Positions 8,248-16,366 of a stretch of 64,000 nucleotides of DNA are shown here, in pieces; within the stretch, counting starts at the first letter, position 1, and each line of letters opens with the position of its first letter. Under the pieces are notes generated by a model. It saw only the letters and a list, made by a program, of their open reading frames with translations. It was not told the DNA's origin and searched no databases. The stretch is taken from assembly GCF_003865135.1 (NCBI RefSeq), contig NZ_BHZC01000001.1:6138001-6202000 (forward strand), in the 5' to 3' direction. A program made the position numbers and the translations under genes. The stretch comes from Streptomyces chrestomyceticus JCM 4735 (lineage in GTDB: Bacteria > Actinomycetota > Actinomycetes > Streptomycetales > Streptomycetaceae).

Positions 8248-9270
8248 TCAGACGAACTCCCCCCGCACCCGCGCATACGCTTCCGCCCCTGCCCCCGCCC
8301 GGTCCAGCGCGTGCAGGGCGGCCCCCAGGACCGGCGGCGCCGTCACCACACGGGGATCCGCCTTCGGGGCGCGTTCCGCCAGGAGTTGGGTCACCTGGTC
8401 GTGCAGGAGCGGATGCCGGGCGGCCAGGACGCCGCCGCCCAGGATCACCGGCGTCCGCTCGTTGAGCAGGCCCAGCCGGTCCAGCGCGACCGACGCCAGC
8501 AGCGCGACCTCCTCCGCCTGCCGCGTCACCAGGGCTTGCGCGACCGCGTCGCCGGACGCGGCCACCGCGAACAGCAGCGGCGTCAGCCCGTAGCGGCGCT
8601 CGCGCGGGATGCGGCCCAGGTGCAGCGCCTCGATCAGTTCCGGCATGGTGGCCAGCCCGAAGTAGGCGGGCACCTCGCGGGCGAGCGCGCTCGGCTCGCC
8701 GCGTCCGTCGTCGGCGCGCGCGGCCCACCACAGGGCCTCTTCGGCCAGGTGCCCGCCGCCGCCCCAGTCGCCGGATATCCGCCCGATGGACGGGAACCGC
8801 GCGGTGCGGCCGCCGTGCCCCAGCCCCACGCAGTTGATGCCGGCGCCGCACACCACGGCGACGCCGACGGGTTCGACGCGGTCCGGGAGCCCGGCGCGCA
8901 GCAGCGCGAAGGTGTCGTTGCCGACCGTGACCGTACGGGCCCAGCCGTACGAGGTGATCTCGGCAGCCAGTTCGGTCTCCTCGGCGGGGAGATCGGCGTT
9001 GGCCAGGTAGGCCGACACCTGGCCCACCGGGCCGGTCACGCCGGCCCGTTCCCGTACCGCGTCCACCAGGACGGCCAGGTCGCCGACGGCCCGCGCCACG
9101 CCGACCACCGGCGGCTGGAAGCCGCCGCCGCGGGCCGTCGCCAGCACCGTGCCGTCCGCGCCGACCAGCGCCACGTCGGTCTTGCTGTTGCCCGCGTCGA
9201 CGGCGAGCGCCAGGCCGTCGGCGGCGCGCGCCGGACCGCCGGAGGGCGACGTACGCGTCTCCCCGGACAC
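8248..9270 (-). CDS. csnK: BadF/BadG-type sugar kinase of the chitosan operon (CsnK)
   Basis: 340-residue ASKHA-fold kinase of the BadF/BadG/BcrA/BcrD (N-acetylglucosamine kinase-like) family. The phosphate-1 motif LALAVDAGNSKTDVALVGADG is at about 20-40, the phosphate-2/adenosine region AVVCGAGINCVG is at about 140, then GRISGDWGGGGHLAEEALWW, and PVILGGGVLAARHPLL near the end. It presumably phosphorylates glucosamine or its oligomers after import. Starting at GTG 9270, it follows csnH by 22 bases and is the last gene of the operon. The operon order R-E-F-G-H-K matches the described Streptomyces csnR-K chitosan cluster, from which the symbol is taken. Confidence 0.75.
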   Translation of the reverse strand: MSGETRTSPSGGPARAADGLALAVDAGNSKTDVALVGADGTVLATARGGGFQPPVVGVARAVGDLAVLVDAVRERAGVTGPVGQVSAYLANADLPAEETELAAEITSYGWARTVTVGNDTFALLRAGLPDRVEPVGVAVVCGAGINCVGLGHGGRTARFPSIGRISGDWGGGGHLAEEALWWAARADDGRGEPSALAREVPAYFGLATMPELIEALHLGRIPRERRYGLTPLLFAVAASGDAVAQALVTRQAEEVALLASVALDRLGLLNERTPVILGGGVLAARHPLLHDQVTQLLAERAPKADPRVVTAPPVLGAALHALDRAGAGAEAYARVRGEFV

Positions 9271-9292
9271 CGCCCCGCCCCCTCGGCTTCGC

Positions 9293-10585
9293 TCAGAGCC
9301 ACGTGAGGTGCTCCCGGTTGTGCGCGATCAGTTCGTCGGTCAGCCGGTCCGCGTACGCGATCTGGCCGATGAGCGGGTGGGCGAGCAGCGCCTCGAAGAC
9401 CCGGTCCCGGCCGCCCTTGAGGGCCGCTTCCAGCGCGAGGTGCTCGTACGCCGTGACGTTGGCGATCAGGCCGGAGTACAGCGGTTCCAGCGGCCGTACG
9501 GGCAGCGGCTTCGCCCCGGCCGCGTCCACCGTCGCCGGTACCTCGATCACCGCGTCGTCGGGCAGGAACGGCAGCGTGCCGTTGTTGAACGTGTTGACGA
9601 TCTGCACGTCCCCGGTGTCACCGAGCAGCGCGGAGGTCAGTGCCACGGCCGCCTCCGAGTAGAACGCGCCGCCGCGCTTGCCCAGCAGCTCCGGCTTCTC
9701 GTCCAGCGACGGGTCGCCGTACATGTCCAGGAGCTGCTTCTCGATGGCCGCGACCTCCGCCGCCCGCGACGGCTTGCTGCGCAGCTCCTCCACGACCTCG
9801 TCGTGCTGGTAGTAGTAGCGCAGGTAGTACGACGGTACGACGCCGAGCCGCTCCACGAGGGTGCGCGGCATGTGCAGGTCCTCGGCGATGGCCGCACCGT
9901 GCTCGGCGATCAGCCGGGGCAGCACGTCCTCGCCGTCCACCTTCACCGACCGCTCCCACGTCAGGTGGTTCAGCCCGACGTGCTCCAGCTCGACCCGCTC
10001 CGGCGCGATGCCCAGCAGCCGCGCGAACTTCCGCTGGAAGCCGATGGCCACGTTGCACAGGCCGACGGCCCTATGGCCGTGCGACAGCAGGGCCCGGGTG
10101 ACGATGCCGACGGGGTTGGTGAAGTCCACGATCCACGCGTCGGGATTACGGCGGCGGATGCGCTCCGCGATGTCCAGGACGACCGGGACGGTGCGCAGCG
10201 CCTTGGCCAGACCGCCCGCGCCGGTGGTCTCCTGCCCGACGCAGCCGCATTCCAGCGGCCAGGTCTCGTCCTGGTTGCGGGCGGCCTGCCCGCCCACGCG
10301 CAACTGGAGCAGGACCGCGTCGGCGCCGTCCACGCCGGCGTCGACGTCGGACGTCCAGGAGATCCGGCCCGGGTGGCCCTGCCGGGCGAAGATCCGCCGG
10401 GCCAGGCCGCCGACCAGGTCCAGCCGGTCGGCGGCCGGGTCGACCAGGACCAGTTCCGCCAGCGGCAGCGCGTCCCGCAGCCGGGCGAACCCGTCGATGA
10501 GTTCGGGGGTGTAGGTCGATCCTCCACCGACCACGGCGATCTTGAGATGGGGGTGCGGGGGCGTTCCCCCGGCGGACGACAGCAT
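9293..10585 (-). CDS. csnH: GH4-family 6-phospho-beta-glucosidase-like enzyme (CsnH)
   Basis: 430-residue glycoside hydrolase family 4 enzyme. The NAD-binding start LKIAVVGGGSTYTPELIDGF is at about 14-33, with DFTNPVGIVTRALL and VGLCNVAIGFQRKFARLLG at about 155-195 supplying the Cys/His of the metal site, and LTWERSVKVDG further on. GH4 enzymes cleave 6-phospho-glycosides by an NAD+- and Mn2+-dependent redox elimination mechanism in the cytoplasm. Here the likely substrates are imported and phosphorylated chitosan oligosaccharides. ATG 10585 lies 7 bases after the csnG stop, so the two are probably co-translated. The first 13 residues are low-complexity and the true start may be slightly downstream. 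Confidence 0.8.
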   Translation of the reverse strand: MLSSAGGTPPHPHLKIAVVGGGSTYTPELIDGFARLRDALPLAELVLVDPAADRLDLVGGLARRIFARQGHPGRISWTSDVDAGVDGADAVLLQLRVGGQAARNQDETWPLECGCVGQETTGAGGLAKALRTVPVVLDIAERIRRRNPDAWIVDFTNPVGIVTRALLSHGHRAVGLCNVAIGFQRKFARLLGIAPERVELEHVGLNHLTWERSVKVDGEDVLPRLIAEHGAAIAEDLHMPRTLVERLGVVPSYYLRYYYQHDEVVEELRSKPSRAAEVAAIEKQLLDMYGDPSLDEKPELLGKRGGAFYSEAAVALTSALLGDTGDVQIVNTFNNGTLPFLPDDAVIEVPATVDAAGAKPLPVRPLEPLYSGLIANVTAYEHLALEAALKGGRDRVFEALLAHPLIGQIAYADRLTDELIAHNREHLTWL

Positions 10586-10592
10586 GAATCGA

Positions 10593-11501
10593 TCAGCCCT
10601 TCACTCCGGTGAGCGTGACGCCTTCGACAAAAGCCTTCTGGGCGAAGAAGAAGACGATGATGACGGGAGCCATGACGAGCAGGGTCGCGGCCATGGTCAG
10701 GTTCCAGTTGACGCTGTGCGCGCTCTTGAACGATTCGAGTCCGTAACTCAACGTCCAGGCGGCGGGATTCTGTGCGGCGTAGATCTGCGGTCCGAAATAG
10801 TCGTTCCAGCAGTAGAAGAACTGGAACAGGGCGACGGCCGAGATCCCCGGCTTCGCCATCGGAACGACGATGCGCAGCAGCGTACGGACCTCACCGCAGC
10901 CGTCCACCTTCGCCGACTCCAGATACTCCTGCGGAATCGTCAGCAGGAACTGCCGCAGCAGGAAGATGGAGTACGCGTCACCGAACGCCATCGGGATCAG
11001 CAGCGGCCACAGCGAACCGGACAGGTGCAGTTGCTGCGCCCACACCAGGTACATCGGGATCACGACGACCTGCGGCGGCAGCATCATCGTCGAGATCACC
11101 AGGACCATCGCCGTACGCCGCCCGCGGAAACGGAACTTGGCGAGCGCGTAGGCCACCGGAATCGCCGAGCAGACCGTGAACAGCGTGCCAAGGCCCGCGT
11201 ACATCAGCGAATTCTTCCACCAGTCCAGGAAGCCCGGTGTGCTGAAGACGGTCGCGTAGTTGGACCAGTTCCACTCGTGCGGCCACAGTTCCCCGCTCAT
11301 CGCCTGGTCGTCGCTCATGACGGAGGTCAGGAAGACGAACACGAACGGCAGGACGAAGAACAGCGCCGCGGCGATCGCGACGGCGTGCACGGCTATCCAG
11401 TGCAGCAGCCGCTTGCGGCGGGCGCGGGCCGCGGCGGGCCCCCGGTCGGCGGAGCCGGTACGGGCCGGCGCGCCGCCCGCCCTCAGGGTCGTCGTGGTCA
11501 T
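10593..11501 (-). CDS. csnG: Carbohydrate ABC transporter permease, MalG type (CsnG)
   Basis: 302-residue inner-membrane permease of the CUT1 sugar ABC family. Six hydrophobic helices are visible, starting with WIAVHAVAIAAALFFVLPFVFVFLTSV. The EAA loop that contacts the ATPase is the segment QEYLESAKVDGCGEVRTLLRIVVPMAKPGI. It pairs with CsnF and the lipoprotein CsnE to import chitosan oligosaccharides. No ATPase gene is present in the operon; in Streptomyces such importers commonly share the distant MsiK ATPase, which is inference here. The start ATG 11501 is 6 bases after the csnF stop, with GGAGGA about 11 bases upstream. Confidence 0.82.
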   Translation of the reverse strand: MTTTTLRAGGAPARTGSADRGPAAARARRKRLLHWIAVHAVAIAAALFFVLPFVFVFLTSVMSDDQAMSGELWPHEWNWSNYATVFSTPGFLDWWKNSLMYAGLGTLFTVCSAIPVAYALAKFRFRGRRTAMVLVISTMMLPPQVVVIPMYLVWAQQLHLSGSLWPLLIPMAFGDAYSIFLLRQFLLTIPQEYLESAKVDGCGEVRTLLRIVVPMAKPGISAVALFQFFYCWNDYFGPQIYAAQNPAAWTLSYGLESFKSAHSVNWNLTMAATLLVMAPVIIVFFFAQKAFVEGVTLTGVKG

Positions 11502-11507
11502 GTCGGT

Positions 11508-12500
11508 TCAGTCCTCCGCCGGGAGCAGGCCGGCGCGCTTGCGCATCAGCAGGGTGGTGACGGCCATCGCGATCACGAAGAGCACGAGCGAGAGCACGCA
11601 CGCGGCGCCCGTGTTGAAGTTCTGGAAGCCGAGCGAGTAGACGAGCTGCGGCACGGTGAGGGTGGAGTGCTCCGGATAGCCGGGCTGGATGACCGAGCCG
11701 GGGCCGATGTTCACCCCGGAGGCCAGCTTCCCGGCGACCAGCGCCTGCGTGTAGTACTGCATGGTCTGCACGACGCCGGTGACCACCGCGAACATCACGA
11801 TCGGCGTGATCGACGGCCAGGTCACGTACCGGAACTTGGCCCAGGCGCCGGCCCCGTCCAGCTCCGCCGCCTCGTACTGCTCCTTCGGGACGTCCAGCAG
11901 CGCCGCCATGAAGATCACCATCAGGTCGCCGATGCCCCACAGGGAGAGCAGGACCAGCGACGGCTTCGCCCAGGCCGCGTCGTTGAACCAGCCGGGCGCC
12001 GGGATGCCGACGGCCTCCAGCAGCCCGTTGACCGGGCCGGTGCCGGGGTTGAGCAGGAAGACGAAGGCGACCGTCGCCGCGACCGGCGGAGCGAGATACG
12101 GCAGGTAGAACGCCGTACGGAAGAGCCCGACACCCGATTTGACCTTCGTGACGAGCAGCCCGATCCCGAGGCCGAAGATCACGCGCAGCGCGACCATCAC
12201 CACGACCAGCCAGAGCGTGTTCCACAGTGCCGGGCCGAACAGCGGCATCTGCGTGAAGACGTACTTCCAGTTCCGCAGCCCGACGAACGACGGCTGCTGG
12301 ATCTGGTTGTAGTGCATGAACGAGAAATAGACCGTGGCGATGAGCGGGTAGCCGAAGAAGACGCTGAAACCGACCAGCCAGGGAGAGAGGAAACCGAGCG
12401 TACGCAACCGCTGGCGGGTGTGCTTGCGGCGCAACGCGGGAGCTTTGCGGAGCGGCGCGGCGGTGGCCGCCGGGCGCTCGGGGGATTCGACGAGGGACAT
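11508..12500 (-). CDS. csnF: Carbohydrate ABC transporter permease, MalF type (CsnF)
   Basis: 330-residue permease with six membrane helices. The first is LGFLSPWLVGFSVFFGYPLIATVYFSFMHYN at about 35-65. The EAA-loop region is PKEQYEAAELDGAGAWAKFRYVTWPSITPI at about 210-240. A basic N-terminus (RKHTRQRLRTL) precedes helix 1 and fits the inside-positive rule. It forms the membrane pore with CsnG. Start ATG 12500 lies 12 bases downstream of csnE, with GGAG about 8 bases before it. Confidence 0.82.
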   Translation of the reverse strand: MSLVESPERPAATAAPLRKAPALRRKHTRQRLRTLGFLSPWLVGFSVFFGYPLIATVYFSFMHYNQIQQPSFVGLRNWKYVFTQMPLFGPALWNTLWLVVVMVALRVIFGLGIGLLVTKVKSGVGLFRTAFYLPYLAPPVAATVAFVFLLNPGTGPVNGLLEAVGIPAPGWFNDAAWAKPSLVLLSLWGIGDLMVIFMAALLDVPKEQYEAAELDGAGAWAKFRYVTWPSITPIVMFAVVTGVVQTMQYYTQALVAGKLASGVNIGPGSVIQPGYPEHSTLTVPQLVYSLGFQNFNTGAACVLSLVLFVIAMAVTTLLMRKRAGLLPAED

Positions 12501-12512
12501 GGCAGGGCTCCG

Positions 12513-13850
12513 TCAGTTCACGGACTGGAGATTGTCGGTGTCTATCTGGGCGTCGAGCTCACGCAGGCCCCGGTCGAGGTCGGGCACTTTCCCGGCCTCG
12601 ACGTCGTACGAGAAGTCCTGCAGCGACACCACGTACTGCCCGCCGTTGACGGACGGCGGCAGTGCCGTACTGTGCGGATTCCGCGCGATGTCGATGAAGG
12701 TGCGGAACGCCGGATCGGCGTCCAGTTTCGGCGACTTGAGCGCCGCGAACGTGGACGGCACATTGTGGATGGCATTGGCGAACCGCACCACCTGGTCCGT
12801 GTCCGTCGTCAGGAACTTCACCAGCTCCCACGCCGCGTTCTGGTGCTTGCTGCTGTGCGCGATCCCCGCGACCGTGCCGGTCAGGAAGCCGCGGCCGTAC
12901 GTGTCCGCCTGGTCGTCCGGCACCGGCAGCGGCGCCGTCCCCCAGTCGAACTTCGCCTTCCCCTCCTCCAGCATCAGGCCGCGCCATTCGCCGTCCAGGT
13001 GCATGGCCGCCTTCTGCGTCATGAAGGAACTCTGCGACGACATCTCGTCACCGAACGTCGTACGGAACTTCTCCAGCGCGGCATACCCGCCCTGTGCGGC
13101 GATCAGCTCCCGCTGGGTGGCGAAGAACTGCTTGCTGCGCGGGTCCTTCGAGAGCCGAGCCTTCCCCTCACTGTCGAAATACTTCGGCCCCCACTGCGCG
13201 AACAGCCGGTCCGGACTGTTCTGGTACAGCCGGAAGTTGGGGACGAACCCGGCCCGCTCCAGCGATCCGTCCGGCTTCCGCTTGGTCAGCTTGGCCGCGT
13301 CCCGCTTGAACTCGGACATGGTGCGCGGCGGCCGCTCGATACCGGCCTCCCGGAACGCGTCCTTGTTGTAGTACAGCCCGTAGGAGTCCGCGAGGAGCGG
13401 CAGAGCACACTGATTCCCCTGATAACTCGTGTACTCCCGGAACGTCTTGGGGAAAACCTTCTCCTTCACCAGCCCCGTCTTCTTCATGAACGGGTCGAGG
13501 TTCACCCACATACCGGACGAGCAGTACTGCCCCACATTGTTGGTGGTGAACGACGACACCACGTCCGGAGCGTCGTCCCCGCCGGCCCGCAGCGCCTGGT
13601 TCACGGTTGCGTCGGAGACGTTGTCGACCGTCTTCACCGTGATGTTCGGATGCAGCTTCTCGAAACGGGCGATGCTGTCGTCGATCGCCTTCACCTCGGC
13701 TGTGTTGGACCAGCCGTGCCAGAACTTCAGGGTGACGGGCTGGGTGGGGTCGTCGCGATCGCTGCCGACGCTCGGATTGGCACAGCCCGAAAGAATCAGA
13801 CCGGCTCCGGCGAGCGCCGCCGACAGGCAGATGCGCATACGCGGACGCAT
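12513..13850 (-). CDS. csnE: Sugar-binding lipoprotein of ABC transporter (CsnE)
   Basis: 445-residue extracellular solute-binding protein of family 1. The signal peptide MRPRMRICLSAALAGAGLIL ends in the lipobox LSGC, so the mature protein is lipid-anchored. The mature N-terminus has VTLKFWHGWSNTAEVKAIDDSIARFEKLHPNITV, and the MalE-like segments ALPLLADSYGLYYNKDAFREAG and AAMHLDGEWRG follow. It would capture oligosaccharides released from chitosan. ATG 13850 has GGAAG 7 bases upstream. A 256-base gap with two small hairpins separates it from csnR, so it may be read through from csnR or from its own promoter. Confidence 0.85.
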   Translation of the reverse strand: MRPRMRICLSAALAGAGLILSGCANPSVGSDRDDPTQPVTLKFWHGWSNTAEVKAIDDSIARFEKLHPNITVKTVDNVSDATVNQALRAGGDDAPDVVSSFTTNNVGQYCSSGMWVNLDPFMKKTGLVKEKVFPKTFREYTSYQGNQCALPLLADSYGLYYNKDAFREAGIERPPRTMSEFKRDAAKLTKRKPDGSLERAGFVPNFRLYQNSPDRLFAQWGPKYFDSEGKARLSKDPRSKQFFATQRELIAAQGGYAALEKFRTTFGDEMSSQSSFMTQKAAMHLDGEWRGLMLEEGKAKFDWGTAPLPVPDDQADTYGRGFLTGTVAGIAHSSKHQNAAWELVKFLTTDTDQVVRFANAIHNVPSTFAALKSPKLDADPAFRTFIDIARNPHSTALPPSVNGGQYVVSLQDFSYDVEAGKVPDLDRGLRELDAQIDTDNLQSVN

Positions 13851-13974
13851 GGCGGACTTCCTTTACGGCAGGGGTGATGACAGAAGGTGCTGCGAATACT
13901 GCGCTGTACGGGGCTCTCGCCGGTGACGGTGACGGCCGTAACGGTGTCCGGCGGGATGCGGCCGCGCCCGGAAA

Positions 13975-14028
13975 GCACGGAGCCGTAGCGGCTTGCGCGT
14001 CCGGCAGGCACGGAGCCGTACCGGCTCC
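13975..14028. repeat. Two hairpin-forming direct repeats between csnR and csnE
   Basis: A 19-base direct repeat beginning GCACGGAGCCGTA occurs at 13975-13993 and 14008-14026 with one difference. Each copy folds: AGCCG-TAG-CGGCT at 13981-13993 and GGAGCCG-TAC-CGGCTCC at 14012-14028. No T-tract follows, so they are not typical terminators. They may modulate read-through or mRNA stability between the repressor and the transporter genes. Confidence 0.45.
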
Positions 14029-14106
14029 CGCTCCCGGTGTTCCCGGCCGCGCGGACGCGGCGGCCGGCGGATAATCGGCCCGTCACGTCACCGCTGTACC
14101 GTCTCA

Positions 14107-15300
14107 TCAGGCCGTGTCGAACACGGAGTTGCGAGCCTCGGCGAGTGCCGTTCGCAGCGCGCCGATGAGAATCGGATTCCCCTCGATATTGCTGAGCCGG
14201 AGTTCCGGACGGGGCAGCGCCAGCCCGGTGAACTCCCCCTCGACCAGCTCCCGCAGGGGTTCGCCGCCCGCCTGGGCGACCTCGCCGGAGAGCACCACCA
14301 GCCGGGGGTCCACGACGGCGACCACCGCGGCCAGCCCGGTCGCGAGCCGCCGCGCGACCTCGGCCCGTACCCCGTCGTCGGCCAGCGCCTCCTCGACCGT
14401 GCGAGCGTCCCGCATCCCGTACTCCTGGGCCAGTTCCACCACGCTCGGCGCCCCGACGAGGCGCTGGAAGCCCCCGCCGGCGTCCGGCCGGGCCGCGCTG
14501 CGGTCGCCGTCCCGCGCGAGCGGCGCGTCCGGCAGCGGCATGTAGCCGATCTCGCCCGCGCCACCGGTGGCCCCGCGCAGCAACTGCCCGCCGAGCACGA
14601 TGGCCGCGCCGACGCCCTCGTCGGCCCACACCAACACAAAATCATCAAAATCCTGCGCGGCCCCGTCGTGCTGCTCGGCGACCGCCGCCAGATTCACATC
14701 ATTCTCGATGACAATCGGCACGCCCAGCACCCCGGCCAGCTCTTCGCGGAGCGTCCGCGACTGCCAGCCGGGCAGGTGCGGCGCGTACCGCAGCACCCCG
14801 GTCTGCGGATCGAGCGCACCCGGCGTCCCGATCACCGCCCCGTGCAGCCGCTCCCGCTCCAGCCCGGCCTTGGCCAGCGCGCCGTCCACGGCGGCCGCCA
14901 CGAGCCGCGCCGTCCTGCCCGGCGCCCCCTCGTCCACGGCATCCGTACCGACCCGCTCCTCACCGAGCACCCGCCCGGTGACGTCGGCGACCGCGGCGCT
15001 GATCCCGCACTGGTCGACGGCGAGCGCGGCCACGTACGCGGCATCCGGAGCGACCTCGTACAACTGCGCGTTGGGCCCCGGCCGCCCGGTCACGTTCCCC
15101 GTCGTCCGCACCAGCCCGGCCGCCTCCAGCCGCCCCAGCAACTGCGAGGCGGTGGGCTTGGACAGCCCGGTCAGCTCCCCGATCTGGGTCCGCGTCAACG
15201 GCCCCTGCGCCACGAGCAGGTCGAGCGCGGCCCGGTCGTTCATGGCCCGCAACACCCGCGGCGTCCCAGGAGCCCCCTGCCCGCCCTGCCCTACGGCCAT
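14107..15300 (-). CDS. csnR: ROK-family transcriptional repressor of the chitosan operon (CsnR)
   Basis: 397-residue ROK (repressor, ORF, kinase) regulator. The winged-helix part is at about 20-75 (LLVAQGPLTRTQIGELTGLSKPTASQLLGRLEAAGLV). The ROK sugar-kinase-like domain follows, with VIGTPGALDPQTG, PIVIENDVNLAAVAEQ and ADEGVGAAIVLGGQLLRGATGGAGEIGYMPL. The usual CxCGxxGC zinc motif of ROK proteins is absent; only GDRSAARPDAGGG stands at that place. ATG 15300 (MAVGQGGQGAPG) is preferred over the GTG at 15357, because the longer version would put the GAAACTTTC operator inside the coding region. In Streptomyces CsnR represses its own operon until chitosan oligomers appear. Confidence 0.8.
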   Translation of the reverse strand: MAVGQGGQGAPGTPRVLRAMNDRAALDLLVAQGPLTRTQIGELTGLSKPTASQLLGRLEAAGLVRTTGNVTGRPGPNAQLYEVAPDAAYVAALAVDQCGISAAVADVTGRVLGEERVGTDAVDEGAPGRTARLVAAAVDGALAKAGLERERLHGAVIGTPGALDPQTGVLRYAPHLPGWQSRTLREELAGVLGVPIVIENDVNLAAVAEQHDGAAQDFDDFVLVWADEGVGAAIVLGGQLLRGATGGAGEIGYMPLPDAPLARDGDRSAARPDAGGGFQRLVGAPSVVELAQEYGMRDARTVEEALADDGVRAEVARRLATGLAAVVAVVDPRLVVLSGEVAQAGGEPLRELVEGEFTGLALPRPELRLSNIEGNPILIGALRTALAEARNSVFDTA

Positions 15301-15334
15301 GACGCCCGCCCCGCCTCTCGCTGTGCGATCTGTT

Positions 15335-15346
15335 AAGAAAGTTTCC
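15335..15346 (-). promoter_or_regulatory. Putative CsnR operator (GAAACTTTC palindrome)
   Basis: The minus strand carries GGAAACTTTCTT here, with the 9-base near-palindrome core GAAACTTTC at 15337-15345 flanked by TT and AA. It lies about 35 bases upstream of the chosen csnR start, where a repressor would block the promoter. ROK-family regulators of Streptomyces, including CsnR, act at palindromes of this general GAAA-N-TTTC form. Confidence 0.6.
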
Positions 15347-15375
15347 AATCGATGCACAGGAACGTAGGCGCCGCG

Positions 15376-15689
15376 TCAGCACCCCGTCAATGGGTCTGGA
15401 CCACTGACTTTCAGCGCGGCCCAGACGGTCTTCCCCGGGCCTGCCCCGAGGGCCACGCCCCCGTCGTCCGCGAGTACGTCGACGATCGCCATGCCTCGGC
15501 CGTGCTCGTCGAACGGCCCAGGAGACCGGACGACGGGCGTACCTCCCCGGCGTCCGTGGGGCCGAGCCCTTGAGAGGCGGCCCATTCCGGCGGCTCCGCA
15601 TGCTCGACCTGGGCCTTCGCCGGTTTCGGGAGGAAGCGATGAGTTGCGCAGGTGGAATGCAGTGGATTCTCGGTCGCGGCGAACGTACG
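15376..15689 (-). pseudogene. Remnant of an RsbW-like ATP-binding regulatory protein
   Basis: The C-terminal half reads VVRSPGPFDEHGRGMAIVDVLADDGGVALGAGPGKTVWAAL. This is the G2-box end of the HATPase_c domain in the small Streptomyces ATP-binding (anti-sigma-like) proteins. A different minus-strand frame at about 15570-15689 reads ATENPLHSTCATHRFLPKPAKAQVEHAE, which looks like the matching N-terminus. The central N-box region (SELVTNAV type) is missing and the frames do not join, so I call it a decayed gene. In streptomycetes such genes usually stand divergent from an XRE/DUF5753 and DUF397 pair, as here. Confidence 0.55.
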
Positions 15690-15758
15690 GCGTGCGGGAC
15701 GCGACCGCACTTGAGCGTCTCGCCATCTTGGCACGTACCGCGAACGGCCGCCGTCGGG

Positions 15759-16172
15759 GTCCAAGTAAGGCTGGCCCGCCAGGAACGCCTCGCGGACGAA
15801 CCGATGCTCACCATGTGGCCCGTGGTGACCGAAGACGTACTGCTTCAGCAGGTCGGCGGCCCGACGGTGGTGCGAGCCCAGCTCGAACACCTTCCGGCGA
15901 TGGCTGAGGAGCCGAACGTCACGGTCCAGGCCTCGCCGTTCTCCCCGGGCGCACACGCAGGTATGTTCGGGTCCTACCTGCTGCTGAGCTTCGCGCGAAT
16001 GTAGGCGCTGGACGTCGTACGAGCGGCGAACCCCACCGGAGCGGCCTGGCCGGAGCGGGGGCCGGAGGTGCCGCGCTACCGCGAGCTGCTCGCCGACGTC
16101 CGTACGCACGCACTTTCACCTACGGCATCACCGGCCTGGATCAAGCGCATCGCCAAGGAGCCCCGAGCATGA
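15759..16172 (+). pseudogene. Remnant of XRE/DUF5753 transcriptional regulator
   Basis: The plus strand encodes the central part of a DUF5753 domain: VQVRLARQERLADEP, then VGGPTVVRAQLEHLPAMAEEPNVTVQASPFSPGAHAGMFGSYLLLSF. An in-frame TAG at 16002-16004 interrupts it. The same frame continues with VPRYRELLADVRTHALSPTASPAWIKRIAKEP and stops with TGA overlapping the next gene's ATG. The N-terminal XRE helix-turn-helix of about 100 residues is absent. Truncation plus a nonsense codon make this a pseudogene. Confidence 0.7.
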
Positions 16173-16366
16173 ACCCTGTAAACACCCCCTGGCGCAAGAG
16201 CACGTACAGCGGAGGCCAGGACGAATGCCTGGAGATAGCCGACGGCCTCCCGCCCTGCTCACCCGTGCCCATACGCGACAGCAAGCGCCCCGACGGGCCG
16301 CACCTGCTCTTCTCCGCTCCCGTCTGGGCAGCCTTCGTCGACGCCTTGAAAGCGGCCCGCTACTGA
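16169..16366 (+). CDS. DUF397 protein
   Basis: 65-residue protein with the complete DUF397 signature: WRKSTYSGGQDECLEIAD, then VPIRDSKRPDGPHLLFSAPVWAAFVDALK. These small proteins are usually co-transcribed with an XRE/DUF5753 regulator and thought to act with it in development-linked control. The ATGA overlap with the upstream regulator shows it was translationally coupled to a gene that is now broken, so it is an orphan partner. Its stop region overlaps the end of the convergent SUKH gene by 7 bases. Confidence 0.85.
   Translation: MNPVNTPWRKSTYSGGQDECLEIADGLPPCSPVPIRDSKRPDGPHLLFSAPVWAAFVDALKAARY

Noticed and set aside
10542..13877. 1111-codon plus-strand open frame across the csn operon
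   Set aside because: It is the antisense shadow of csnE, csnF and csnG. Its composition (Arg, Gln, His, Gly) is typical of complement frames in high-GC DNA and it has no domain.
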